From the NCBI RefSeq assembly GCF_000378425.1, contig NZ_KB899822.1, positions 1-64,000 on the forward strand: a stretch of DNA of 64,000 nt, given 5' to 3'. The notes beneath the pieces are model-generated. The model was given only the letters and a program-made list of their open reading frames with translations, searched no databases and had not been told where the DNA came from. Position numbers and translations under genes: made by a program. Each line of letters starts with the position of its first letter. The first letter of the stretch is position 1. This document shows, one piece after another, positions 24,205-32,864 of this stretch. The DNA is from Cohnella laeviribosi DSM 21336. GTDB taxonomy: Bacteria; Bacillota; Bacilli; Paenibacillales; Paenibacillaceae.

Positions 24205-25148
24205 GTCGCGCTCCCTCCGTAATGCTCGAGAATGCGCCCGCAGGCGAACGCGACCGCACGGTCGACCGCCTCCGGGCAGTAGCCGCCGATGTGCGGGGTA
24301 ATGATCACCCGGTCCGATTGGCGGGCGTACTGCCACAGCCCGCTGCGGCGGACGTCCGGTTCGTCCGCCAGCACGTCGAGGCCGGCGGCGGCGATTCTAC
24401 CGCTTCGAAGCGCGTGAAGCAGCGCCTCTTCGTCGATCACCTCGCCGCGGGACGTGTTGACCAGAACGGCGCCCGGTTTCATTTTCCCGATGTTGTCCGC
24501 CCCCAGAAGGCCCTTCGTTTCCTCCGTCACGTGCACGTGGACGCTGACAAAATCCGAAACGGCCAGCAGCCGGTCCAGATCGGCGCGCTCGGCCCACGGC
24601 GGAAAGTCGCCCGCATAGGGATCGTAGCCGACCACCTTCATGCCGAACGCGTCCGCGTATTTCGCCATCCATGTCCCGATGCGGCCCATGCCGATGATGC
24701 CGAGCGTTTTGCCGCGCAGCATGACGCCCGGAAACCGCTGACGGTCCCAGCTTCCCCGCATCGTATCGGCGACCGCGCCCCTCAGCCGTCTTGCGCACGC
24801 CATCAGCAGCAGCCAGGAATGCTCCGCCGCCGGCGTCAGCCCGCGCAGAAATTCGGTCTGCCCCTGCAGGGTAAGAAGCGGAATGCCCCGCCGCCGCAGC
24901 GCCTCGCGGTCGATATGATTCGCCCCGGTGGTCGCCGTCGCGACCAGTTCGAGCCGCTTCGCGTTCATAATCGTCTCGGCGGTCAGCCTGACTTTCATCG
25001 AGGCGTCCAAAAACACGGCGCACCGCTCGATTTCGGGAAGCAGCGACTCCGCCCGGTCCTCGGCGGCGCGAATGTCGAACCGCCCTTTCAGCGCCTCCTC
25101 CACGATGCGAACGCTATGGGACGGCCCGCTGTAAACCAATCGTTTCAA
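24201..25148 (-). CDS. D-isomer-specific 2-hydroxyacid dehydrogenase
   Basis: 315 residues. The NAD-binding core has LGIIGMGRIGTWMAKYADAF near residue 150 and the family signature KMKPGAVLVNTSRGEVIDEEAL near 225. Catalytic Arg is in NTSRGEVID, Glu in the DEPD loop (LADEPD) and His in ITPHIGGY. It interconverts a 2-keto acid and a D-2-hydroxy acid with NAD(H). It overlaps the TPP-enzyme gene by 4 bp, which implies that the two act in one short pathway. Glycerate-, lactate- or phosphoglycerate-like substrates are all possible. Confidence 0.87.
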   Translation of the reverse strand: MKRLVYSGPSHSVRIVEEALKGRFDIRAAEDRAESLLPEIERCAVFLDASMKVRLTAETIMNAKRLELVATATTGANHIDREALRRRGIPLLTLQGQTEFLRGLTPAAEHSWLLLMACARRLRGAVADTMRGSWDRQRFPGVMLRGKTLGIIGMGRIGTWMAKYADAFGMKVVGYDPYAGDFPPWAERADLDRLLAVSDFVSVHVHVTEETKGLLGADNIGKMKPGAVLVNTSRGEVIDEEALLHALRSGRIAAAGLDVLADEPDVRRSGLWQYARQSDRVIITPHIGGYCPEAVDRAVAFACGRILEHYGGSAT

Positions 25149-25187
25149 TCGATCACTTCCTCGCCGGCCGGCCGGACAGCCGTTTTT

Positions 25188-26498
25188 TTACTTGGCGCCA
25201 AGCCTGTAGACATGCTGATCCTTTAGCCCCGCTGCGGCGTTGCGGCAATCGAATACGGCCCGCGAATGCCGGACGACAAAGCCGAAATCGTACGACCGGT
25301 GAGCCGTCAAAATCACGACGCAGTCGTATCCGGACAGCCGTTCTTCGGTAAGTTCCGGGATCGAATGCCGCTTGATGCCGCTTTCGTCCGTAAACGATTC
25401 GATATAAAAATCGTGATAGTCCACCGCCGCGCCCCTGTCCGCCAGCAGGCCGAAAATCTCGAGGTTGGGCGATTCGCGCAGGTCGTCCTGATCCGGCTTG
25501 TAGGCCATGCCGAGCAGCAGCAACCGCGAGCCGGCCAGGCACTTGCCGTAATCGTTCAGAATTTCCATCAGCCGATGAACGACGTAACGGGGCATCGACT
25601 GGTTCGACTCCTGCGCCAATTCGATGAATTTGCTGTAAAAATGCGCGCGCTTGGCCCTCCACGCCAAAAACAGGGGATCGAGCGGAATGCAGTGCCCGCC
25701 GATGCCGGGGCCCGGGTAGAACGGCATGAACCCGAACGGTTTGGACGATGCGGCGGCAATGACTTCCCAGATGTCGATGCCCAGCTCTTCGCTAAGCCGC
25801 GCCATCTCGTTGACGAATCCGATGTTGACGCTCCGGAACGTATTTTCGAGCAGTTTCGTCATCTCCGCCGCCTTCGGGCTCGAAACCGTCACGACGCGGT
25901 CCGCGACCGTTTCGTACAGCGCTTTTCCGGCCGCAAGGCAGGCGTCCGTCGTGCCGCCGACCACCTTCGGGGTATTGCGGATGCCGTACTTGCGGTTGCC
26001 GGGATCGATCCGCTCGGGAGAATAGCACAGATAATAGTCCTGCCCGGGGACATAGCCCGCCTGGCGGAATTCCTTCTCCAGGCATTCCTCCGTCGTCCCG
26101 GGATACGTGGTGCTTTCGAGCACGATCAGCATTTGCGGATGCAAGCGGGGCTTGATCGTCTCCACGCTCGCCTGAATGTAGCTTAAATCCGGCTGCTGAT
26201 TGTGCTTGATCGGTGTCGGCACGCAGATGACGACGGCGTCCGCCAGCGCAAGGGCGTCGGGCTCGCTGGCAGGCCGAAGCTTTCCCGACGCCACGGCTTC
26301 CTTCACGCGCTGCGGCGGCACGTCGCGGATATACGACTTGCCCTGCCGGAGAAGCTCCGTCTTTTCCGCGGAAACATCGATCCCGTATACCGTAAACCCC
26401 GCTTCCGCAAATTCGAGAGCCAGAGGCAGCCCGACGTAACCCAGGCCGAGAACGGCAACGGAAGCGGACCTGCCGCGAATTTTATCCAGTACGTCCAT
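25188..26498 (-). CDS. UDP-N-acetylhexosamine 6-dehydrogenase (WbpA/WecC-like)
   Basis: 436 residues. Three domains: NAD-binding VAVLGLGYVGLPLALEFAEAG at residues 13-33, the central helix, and the UDP-binding C-terminal domain. The catalytic Cys is in GPGIGGHCIPLDP near residue 268. SPERIDPGN and KVVGG fit the WbpA/UDP-GlcNAc dehydrogenase branch more than UDP-glucose dehydrogenases. It oxidises the sugar C6 to a uronic acid in two NAD-dependent steps. Its presence suggests the glycan also contains an aminouronic acid. It lies 15 bp after the NeuC-like gene. Confidence 0.88.
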   Translation of the reverse strand: MDVLDKIRGRSASVAVLGLGYVGLPLALEFAEAGFTVYGIDVSAEKTELLRQGKSYIRDVPPQRVKEAVASGKLRPASEPDALALADAVVICVPTPIKHNQQPDLSYIQASVETIKPRLHPQMLIVLESTTYPGTTEECLEKEFRQAGYVPGQDYYLCYSPERIDPGNRKYGIRNTPKVVGGTTDACLAAGKALYETVADRVVTVSSPKAAEMTKLLENTFRSVNIGFVNEMARLSEELGIDIWEVIAAASSKPFGFMPFYPGPGIGGHCIPLDPLFLAWRAKRAHFYSKFIELAQESNQSMPRYVVHRLMEILNDYGKCLAGSRLLLLGMAYKPDQDDLRESPNLEIFGLLADRGAAVDYHDFYIESFTDESGIKRHSIPELTEERLSGYDCVVILTAHRSYDFGFVVRHSRAVFDCRNAAAGLKDQHVYRLGAK

Positions 26499-26513
26499 AC
26501 CGGCACTTCCTTT

Positions 26514-27665
26514 TCAGGTTCCTTTGACATAGGCCAGCTTTTTCTGGCTGTAGGGCTTAAGCGTCAAGATCTGATCCACGATCCGCGCCGACACGCCGGG
26601 TTTGCCGTACAGCTCGCTGGCCGGATATTTTCCGTGCGCAAGCTGCGCCCGTATCGCTTCCGCAATCGCCTGCCTGACCGGTTCCACCCGCCGGACCGCT
26701 TCGGACCACTCCCTCCCGTCCTGCCGGGAGCCGACCAGCACGACCGGCGTCCCGACGAAGGAAGCCTCGCGGACGAAGCTGGAGGAATTGCCGACGCAGC
26801 AGGCCGCCTGCCGCAGCAGCGGAATATAATCCTCCGGCTCGAAGTTTTTGAAGGCGCGCAAGGGGATCTCGCGGTTGAATTCGCGGAAACGGCGGATCGC
26901 GCCGGAGACGGAATCGGAGCCCGCGTCGATGTTGGGCCACAGCAGCACGATTTGCGCGCCCGTCTCGCGAAGAGCCAGCAGCAGCTGCTCCATTTGGGCT
27001 TCGGCGTCGGCGAATTCGGTGGTCACGGGGTGGAACAGCGCCAGCAGATACGGCTTGCCGAAATCGATGGGCGCCCCGACGCCCGCGTCCGCGATCCGTT
27101 CGGCCGGAATATCCGCCGCCGCACTTGCGACCACATCGGCGCTCGGACAGCCGAACGGAAACACCGTCTTCGGGTCTTCTCCCATCCTGACGATGTAGCG
27201 TCCCGAACGCTTCGTAGCCGGAAAATGGTAATGGGACAGCTTCGTAATCGCATGCCGCGTCGCTTCGTCGATCGAACCGGTCACTTCTCCGCCTTGCAGA
27301 TGAATCAGGCAAATATTCTGGTACGCCGCGGCGATAGCGGCCGCCAAAGCCTCGTAGCGGTCGCCGATCAGCAGCACGAAATCGGGAGCCAACTTGCGAA
27401 ACGCGCTGGAAAACTCGATGATGCCGAGGCCGATCGACTTCGTCATGGTCGCGGGCAGCGAGCCGTCGATTTCCAGATACACCTCTTCGTCAACCGGAAA
27501 GCCGTCCTCCAGCACGACCTGCTTCGCTTTGCCGAACCGGTCGAGAAGCATCGTTCCCGCGCAGACGACCTGCATTTCGATGTCCGGGCGCGACCGCATT
27601 TGGGCCATGACCGGCTTCAGCCGGCCGTAGTTGGCGCGGTCGACCAGGACGACGGCGATTTTCAC
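26514..27665 (-). CDS. neuC: UDP-N-acetylglucosamine 2-epimerase, hydrolysing (NeuC/LegG-like)
   Basis: 383 residues of GT-B fold. The N-terminal part contains LLIGDRYEALAAAIAAAYQN and LQGGEVTGSIDEATRHAI, hallmarks of NeuC/LegG, with the catalytic acidic residues in GDRYE and GEVTGSID. It removes UDP while inverting C2, giving ManNAc or its 2,4-diamino relative, the substrate for the NeuB gene that overlaps its start by 4 bp. No LegB/LegC dehydratase-aminotransferase pair is in the window, which favours a ManNAc-type route unless those genes are elsewhere. Confidence 0.88.
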   Translation of the reverse strand: MKIAVVLVDRANYGRLKPVMAQMRSRPDIEMQVVCAGTMLLDRFGKAKQVVLEDGFPVDEEVYLEIDGSLPATMTKSIGLGIIEFSSAFRKLAPDFVLLIGDRYEALAAAIAAAYQNICLIHLQGGEVTGSIDEATRHAITKLSHYHFPATKRSGRYIVRMGEDPKTVFPFGCPSADVVASAAADIPAERIADAGVGAPIDFGKPYLLALFHPVTTEFADAEAQMEQLLLALRETGAQIVLLWPNIDAGSDSVSGAIRRFREFNREIPLRAFKNFEPEDYIPLLRQAACCVGNSSSFVREASFVGTPVVLVGSRQDGREWSEAVRRVEPVRQAIAEAIRAQLAHGKYPASELYGKPGVSARIVDQILTLKPYSQKKLAYVKGT

Positions 27666-28717
27666 CGCGCGCTCCCCCCCTCATCCGCTTCGAAATCGGA
27701 TTCGCGGAACGGATGGTTGGCCGCTACGCCATGCCGCAGCGTTTTCCCGATCAGGTCGCCCAGGCGGCTGGGCGGAATGCCGCCTCCCGGCTTTTTGGCG
27801 GCGATCATCCCCTCCTGCAGCACGGTGCCTGCCGGAAGGTCCTCGCGCGCCACGAGGCTGCGGTAAAAAATCGCCCGCATGTCCCGGTACCGGTAGGCGG
27901 CCGCTTCCTTGTCGATGGGGTGAGCCAGCATCTTCTCCATGAACGAGACGCCGTCCGTCAGCAGTTTGAGCTGCTCCATCGTGAGGGAAGCCGGTACATC
28001 CGGACCGAAGGCCTGCTTGGAAAACGTGACGTGCACCTCGATCATCGACGCGCCCATCAGCGCGGCGGCAAGACCCGGGTAAATTTCGCCCGAATGATCC
28101 GACAGGCCGACGGGGCACCCGTACCTGTCCCTGTAAAACGGCAGCAAATTCAGGCCCACCTTTTCCGGCGGACACGGGTATTCGGACGTGCATTGAAAGA
28201 CGAGATATTCGCTTCCCGCCGCCTGAAGCCATCCGACGCACGCATCCAATTCCTCCAGCGTGCACAGACCGGTCGACACCAGAATCGGCTTGCCGGTCCG
28301 GGTCATCCGGTCGATCAGCGGCTTGTTCGCGATTTCGCCCGAGGCCACTTTCCAGAACGGAACGTCCAGCTCTTCAAGCCAGTCGACGGCAAGCGGGGAA
28401 AACGGCGAACTGAAGAAGATCAGGCCCCTTTGCTCCGCGTGCTCCTTGAGCCCTTTCCACTGCTCCTTCGTAAACTCCATCCGCTTCCAGTAGTCGTAGC
28501 GGGTTGCGTCCTGGCGGCTGAATTGGACTCTCCAGGGCTCCTGCGGCGTGCTTTCCTCTTCGGCGATATGCGTCTGGAACTTGACGGCGTCTGCGCCGGC
28601 ATCCGCCGCGGCGTCGATCAAGGCGTGCGCCGTGCCGAGGCTTCCGTCGTGCGCCTGCGCGATTTCGGCTGCGACGAGACATTTTTTCTCCGTGAAAAAG
28701 GACTGTAAGGACGCCAT
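27662..28717 (-). CDS. neuB: N-acetylneuraminate/nonulosonate synthase
   Basis: 351 residues from the ATG at 28717 with a GGGAGG ribosome site. It condenses phosphoenolpyruvate with a six-carbon amino sugar to a nine-carbon acid. The NeuB barrel shows AAEIAQAHDGSLGTAHALID, AVKFQTH, FQCTSEYPCP and GLSDHSGEIYPGLAA (metal and substrate residues). Residues 285-345 are a SAF domain (REDLPAGTVLQEGMIAAKKP) that closes the active site of the dimer. Overlap with neuC and the following neuA gene make this a complete activation path to a CMP-sugar. Confidence 0.92.
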   Translation of the reverse strand: MASLQSFFTEKKCLVAAEIAQAHDGSLGTAHALIDAAADAGADAVKFQTHIAEEESTPQEPWRVQFSRQDATRYDYWKRMEFTKEQWKGLKEHAEQRGLIFFSSPFSPLAVDWLEELDVPFWKVASGEIANKPLIDRMTRTGKPILVSTGLCTLEELDACVGWLQAAGSEYLVFQCTSEYPCPPEKVGLNLLPFYRDRYGCPVGLSDHSGEIYPGLAAALMGASMIEVHVTFSKQAFGPDVPASLTMEQLKLLTDGVSFMEKMLAHPIDKEAAAYRYRDMRAIFYRSLVAREDLPAGTVLQEGMIAAKKPGGGIPPSRLGDLIGKTLRHGVAANHPFRESDFEADEGGSAR

Positions 28718-28730
28718 GTCGTTTCCTCCC

Positions 28731-30650
28731 TTACCGTTCGTACCCGCGGGAGCGAATGCGGCCGGCCGCGATCCGGATGTTGCGGGCAAGGCTTTGGCAA
28801 AGCGCGTTCAGACCATCGAGCAGCTCGGCTTGAGCTTGCATCGCCTGCCGGAACTTCCCGGGAGAATGAATGGGCCCGAGTTCGCCCAGCTTGTGAAATC
28901 CGGCAAACAGAACCGGCTGAAAATGGGTCAAGTGCAGATCGGGATGGAGAAAATCCGAAAGAACGCCGCGGGCGTTATCGGCGGCAAACCGGCGCAGCTC
29001 GGCGAAGCGGTCCGATTCCGGTTCCGGAACGCTGCCGCGCATGAGCCGCTCGCATTCGCTTTGCCTTGCGGCGGTCCGCCGCTCAAGCGCCCGGTAGATC
29101 GCGGCGTACTTCTCGAGTTCGGCCAACAGGCGCTTGACCCGCCTTTGGCGGGCCGGGATGTCGAGCGTTTGCCGGCTGTCGCGGATGACCGCATGCAGCT
29201 TGTGCGGCAGCGGCTTTGGGCAATGCGTCCGGATGACGTCCGCCAGCGGCGCGCACACCGTCCCCTTGATGGCGGCGCCCGCTTCCGTCGTGTTGATGAC
29301 GGTGACCTGCGGATGTTGCTCGATCATTTGGACGAGCAGCAGCTTGAAGTGATTCCACTTCGCGTTGGACCGGATGATCCGGCCGTCGTTGCTCTTCACG
29401 TAAACCGCGGGCTGCGCTTTCAGCATGGCCACGGTGTCCTGCTGGTCCGCTTCCGCGTATACGGACTGCCTGCTGTGGGTCGATCCGTCCGGGCCGTAAG
29501 CGAGATCCTGCCCGACCAGCACGATCGGATTCGCTCCCATATACAGGGCGGCCTCAAAGGCGAAGTGCGCCGAGCTCTTGCCGCCGAACAGCGCGCTTCC
29601 GTCGCCTACCGTCCGGTTGAACAGCAGGCTGTCGGAATCCCGGCTGCGGAAAACGGGAATTTTCGGCCCCGGGAACGACCGGAAAATCCGCGGGTCGATG
29701 ACCGCAAGTCCCAGCAGGGCCAGCTCTTCCGGATACCGCTTGTTTTCGAAATGCCGGCGGTAGCTCTTCTCCGTGCGTTCCAGGACGCATACCGCATCCG
29801 GCACGATCCCGTTTTTCATCAGCGGGGCAATCGCCGATTCGCTGCACAGGATCAGCCCTTTTCCAACCGCCTCCTTCAGCTCCGGAATCGCTTGGTCCAA
29901 AGAAGGGCCGTTCGCGATGACAAAAGCCGGAACGTTGTCAAACCGGTTTTTCAAACAGCTCAGGTACGGGTTTTCCAGCACTTCGTCCAGATTGTCGGCC
30001 ATATGGTGAAAGCCCAGGAGCGTATCGGAGGGGTCGTTGCCGAATTTTTTGGTTTGCAGCGCCAAAAGCTCGAAAAGCTGCGTGTGCAGACGGATGTACG
30101 TCTGTTTGAACAACCGGGCCCCCGGCGCGAACGCGACGGACGGAGACGTCAGATAAAACAGGTCGGGCTGCGAAATGAATCGGGCAAATTCCTTCGAAAG
30201 CTCCGGAAGCGGACCGGCGAAAAACGCGAATTTGCCCGTTTCGAACAAGGGCGCCAGATCGAATTCCCGCAGCATGGCGATAAACAAATGGAGATCCGGC
30301 TCGAACACCAGAACCTGCGTTTCCGGCTGTTTGCGTCTCATCATTTCGAGCAGGGGATAACCGAAGCCGCACCCGTATACAAACAGCGTTCCGATCTCCC
30401 GAAACGGGATTTGCCCGCACCACGTCTCCGCCTGGGCGACGGGATCGGTACTGGTGATCCGAACCGCCCTTCCTTCCTCGATATACCGGCATACCGGATA
30501 ACCGTCCTTCGGCCGAACGATCTCGATCCGCCGCTGCGTTTCCTTCGGGTCCGTGCGCAGAATCCGCTGCTTTAACGGTTCGTGAAGATATTGCAGGTTG
30601 CGGGCAAAACGGTCGTTCCGCCCGGAACCGCCGGACCGCGTCCCCGCCAT
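28731..30650 (-). CDS. Maf/DUF115 (MptE-like) glycosyltransferase, second copy
   Basis: 639 residues from the ATG at 30650. The protein is a motility-accessory-factor homologue: an N-terminal Rossmann-like part with GTLFVYGCGFGYPLLEMMRR, then the central DUF115 domain with VPAFVIANGPSLDQAIPELK, LILCSESAI and ADPIVLVGQDLAYG-like sequence (here NPIVLVGQDLAYGPDGSTH), followed by a helical C-terminus. Maf proteins transfer nonulosonic acids onto flagellin Ser/Thr in Gram-positive and Campylobacterota species. It sits 2 bp after a close paralogue and 13 bp before neuB, so the CMP-sugar made next door is the likely donor. Confidence 0.9.
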   Translation of the reverse strand: MAGTRSGGSGRNDRFARNLQYLHEPLKQRILRTDPKETQRRIEIVRPKDGYPVCRYIEEGRAVRITSTDPVAQAETWCGQIPFREIGTLFVYGCGFGYPLLEMMRRKQPETQVLVFEPDLHLFIAMLREFDLAPLFETGKFAFFAGPLPELSKEFARFISQPDLFYLTSPSVAFAPGARLFKQTYIRLHTQLFELLALQTKKFGNDPSDTLLGFHHMADNLDEVLENPYLSCLKNRFDNVPAFVIANGPSLDQAIPELKEAVGKGLILCSESAIAPLMKNGIVPDAVCVLERTEKSYRRHFENKRYPEELALLGLAVIDPRIFRSFPGPKIPVFRSRDSDSLLFNRTVGDGSALFGGKSSAHFAFEAALYMGANPIVLVGQDLAYGPDGSTHSRQSVYAEADQQDTVAMLKAQPAVYVKSNDGRIIRSNAKWNHFKLLLVQMIEQHPQVTVINTTEAGAAIKGTVCAPLADVIRTHCPKPLPHKLHAVIRDSRQTLDIPARQRRVKRLLAELEKYAAIYRALERRTAARQSECERLMRGSVPEPESDRFAELRRFAADNARGVLSDFLHPDLHLTHFQPVLFAGFHKLGELGPIHSPGKFRQAMQAQAELLDGLNALCQSLARNIRIAAGRIRSRGYER

Positions 30651-30652
30651 GT

Positions 30653-32557
30653 TCACGAGCCTCCGGACGAGAGCTTGCCGATCGCGATCCCGATATTCCG
30701 GACAAGGCTTTGGCAAACGACGGTCAAATGATCGAACAATTCGTGATGAACCAGAAACAGCTTGCTCCATTTCCAGGGAGCGCCGGGAGGACCGAGCACG
30801 TTCATTTTGTAAAATCCGGCCATGATGACTTGCTGGAAATACAGAATATGCATGTGCGGAGACAGAAATCGGATGAAGTCCCGGAGATTGCTTTCGTACG
30901 CCTCGCGCAGCTCCCGCTCGATGCCGGCATCCGCCGTTTCGCACCGGTCCAGCAATCGTTCGCATGCGCGCTTTCTTCTCTCGGTCCACAACCCCAGCGC
31001 ATGATAAATCGCCCTATATTTTTCGAGCTCGGCCCGCAATCGTTCGCGTTTGCGGTTTCTGTCCTTCATATCCAGCGCTTTCCGGTTGTCGCTGATCACC
31101 TCGTGAAGCCGCCGCGGCAGCGGACTTGCGCAATGCGTTTCGATCACGCTCGCCAGCTTGCCGCGTCTCGTCCCCTTGATGGCGGCGCCCGCTTCCGTCG
31201 TATTGATCACGGTCGTCTGCGGGTTCCGGGCGATCATCTCCTCAAACATGATCTTGAACTGGTGCCAGATCAGGTTGGAACGGATCAGGCGGCCGTCATT
31301 GCTTTCCACGTAAACCGCGGGCAGCGATTGCAGCTTCTGCACCACGTCCTTCTGCGCCGCCTCGGCGTATACCGACTGCTTGCTGTGCGTCGATCCGTCC
31401 GGTCCGTATGCGAGATCCTGCCCCACCAGCACGATCGGATCGGCCCCCATGTACAGGGCGGCTTCAAAGGCGAAATGCGCCGAGCTTTTGCCGCCGAACA
31501 GCGCGCTTCCGTCGCCGACGATTTGGTTGAAAAACGTGCTGTTGGACTCGGAATCGCGAAAGACGGGAATTTTGGGCCCCGCAAAAGCCGGGAAAATTCG
31601 CGGATCGATGACGGCCAGCCCAATCAGGGCCAGCTCCTCCGGATACCGCTTGTTGTCGAAATGCCGTCGGAAGCTTCGTTCGGAGCGCTCCGATACGAAC
31701 ACCGCGTCCGGCACGATCTGATTTTTGACGAGCGGGGTAATCGCCGATTCGCTGCACAGAATCAACCCTTTGCCCTTCGCCTTTCCCAACTCCGCTATAG
31801 CCTTGTCCAACGACGGGCCGTTGGCGACGATGAAGGCGGGAACGTTTTTGAATTGGTCCTTGATACAGCTTAAATACGGGTTTTTCAGCACTTCGTCCAG
31901 ATTGTCGACGATATGGTGGAATCCCAGCAGGGAATCGTAATGGTCGTTTCCGAGTTTCTCCAGCTGCAGCATAAAGAACTCGAACACGCGCTCATGGATA
32001 TGGAGGCATTCCTTCTTAAACGGCCTGGAGCCCGGAGCGAAGGCGATGGACGGAGCCGTGCAGCCGTGGAACACATCCGTCGACAACAGCCGCTCGAACT
32101 CCTGGGCAAAGTCTTCGTAGCTCCCGACGAAAAAGGCGAACTTCTGCGTGCGGAACAACGGCTCCAGGTCGAAATGCCGCAGCATCGCGATGAACAGATA
32201 AATATCGGGCTCGAATAGGAGCACGACGGTTTCCGGCGGTTTCCGCTTTGCGATTTCCAGGAGAGGATACCCGAATCCGCAGCCGTATACGAACAGCGCG
32301 CCGATCTCTTCGAGCGGAATCTGATCGCCCCACGCCTCCGCCTGGCCGACCGGGTCGGTGCTGTTGATGCGGACGGTTGTTCCCGCCCGCTTATACCGGC
32401 AAACGGGATGCCCTTCCCGCGTACGGACAATCTCGACCCGCCGCCGGACTTCCTCGGGCTCGATCTGCCGGATACGCCGCTGCAACGGCTCGTGCAGAAA
32501 AGCTAAATTTTTCGAGTACAAGTCGTCCTGTTCTTTCTCGTCAGCCCGGTTGGCCAT
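30653..32557 (-). CDS. Maf/DUF115 (MptE-like) glycosyltransferase, first copy
   Basis: About 634 residues; the ATG at 32557 and a GTG one codon upstream are both possible behind an AAGGAGG site. It aligns end to end by eye with the neighbouring copy: GALFVYGCGFGYPLLEIAKR, VPAFIVANGPSLDKAIAELG, LALIGLAVIDPRIFP, NPIVLVGQDLAYG-type motif and STHSKQSVYAEA. The two therefore come from tandem duplication followed by divergence. The C-terminus (FIRFLSPHMHILYFQQVIMAGF) is all helical. The gene overlaps the small helical-protein gene upstream by about 17 bp. Confidence 0.9.
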   Translation of the reverse strand: MANRADEKEQDDLYSKNLAFLHEPLQRRIRQIEPEEVRRRVEIVRTREGHPVCRYKRAGTTVRINSTDPVGQAEAWGDQIPLEEIGALFVYGCGFGYPLLEIAKRKPPETVVLLFEPDIYLFIAMLRHFDLEPLFRTQKFAFFVGSYEDFAQEFERLLSTDVFHGCTAPSIAFAPGSRPFKKECLHIHERVFEFFMLQLEKLGNDHYDSLLGFHHIVDNLDEVLKNPYLSCIKDQFKNVPAFIVANGPSLDKAIAELGKAKGKGLILCSESAITPLVKNQIVPDAVFVSERSERSFRRHFDNKRYPEELALIGLAVIDPRIFPAFAGPKIPVFRDSESNSTFFNQIVGDGSALFGGKSSAHFAFEAALYMGADPIVLVGQDLAYGPDGSTHSKQSVYAEAAQKDVVQKLQSLPAVYVESNDGRLIRSNLIWHQFKIMFEEMIARNPQTTVINTTEAGAAIKGTRRGKLASVIETHCASPLPRRLHEVISDNRKALDMKDRNRKRERLRAELEKYRAIYHALGLWTERRKRACERLLDRCETADAGIERELREAYESNLRDFIRFLSPHMHILYFQQVIMAGFYKMNVLGPPGAPWKWSKLFLVHHELFDHLTVVCQSLVRNIGIAIGKLSSGGS

Positions 32558-32864
32558 CACCCGTCGTTACAGCCTCCTTTCTCCATTCGCGGACAAGCGG
32601 GATCAGCTTTCCTTCCAACTCATCGCCGATCGCGATAATATCTTGGTTCCGGATATGTTGACTCAGCTCTTCCAGACAGGAGACAAGCGCCGCATTCCAT
32701 GTCTCCGGGTTGCCGGACAACCGGTCCGCCATGCGCTCCAATTGTTCCAGCGCTTGAGTAAACCGCTCGTAGCCGGCGTAATCGTTATCCCGCTTCCATT
32801 CCAGGACGCAGGAAACCAGCAGCCCCTCCACGTTCTCCAGCGTCTTCGCGAGGCTAAGCTCCAT
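32541..32864 (-). CDS. Small helical protein of the Maf neighbourhood
   Basis: 107 residues, predicted entirely alpha-helical. The pattern IRNQDIIAIGDELEGKLIPLVREW near the C-terminus (first 20: IRNQDIIAIGDELEGKLIPL) resembles small proteins often seen next to DUF115 genes in Firmicutes, with a D-x-L-x-x-L-x-P-x-x-x-x-W motif. Such proteins might be chaperones or adaptors for the glycosyltransferase or for flagellin, comparable in size to FliS/FliT, but I cannot assign it. It overlaps both flanking genes (11 and 17-20 bp), so it is translated with them. Confidence 0.7.
   Translation of the reverse strand: MELSLAKTLENVEGLLVSCVLEWKRDNDYAGYERFTQALEQLERMADRLSGNPETWNAALVSCLEELSQHIRNQDIIAIGDELEGKLIPLVREWRKEAVTTGDGQPG

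Noticed and set aside
28548-30575. Rightward open frame of 675 codons opposite a Maf gene
   Set aside because: It is a shadow of the Maf and NeuB genes with Arg/Gln-rich translation and no motif.
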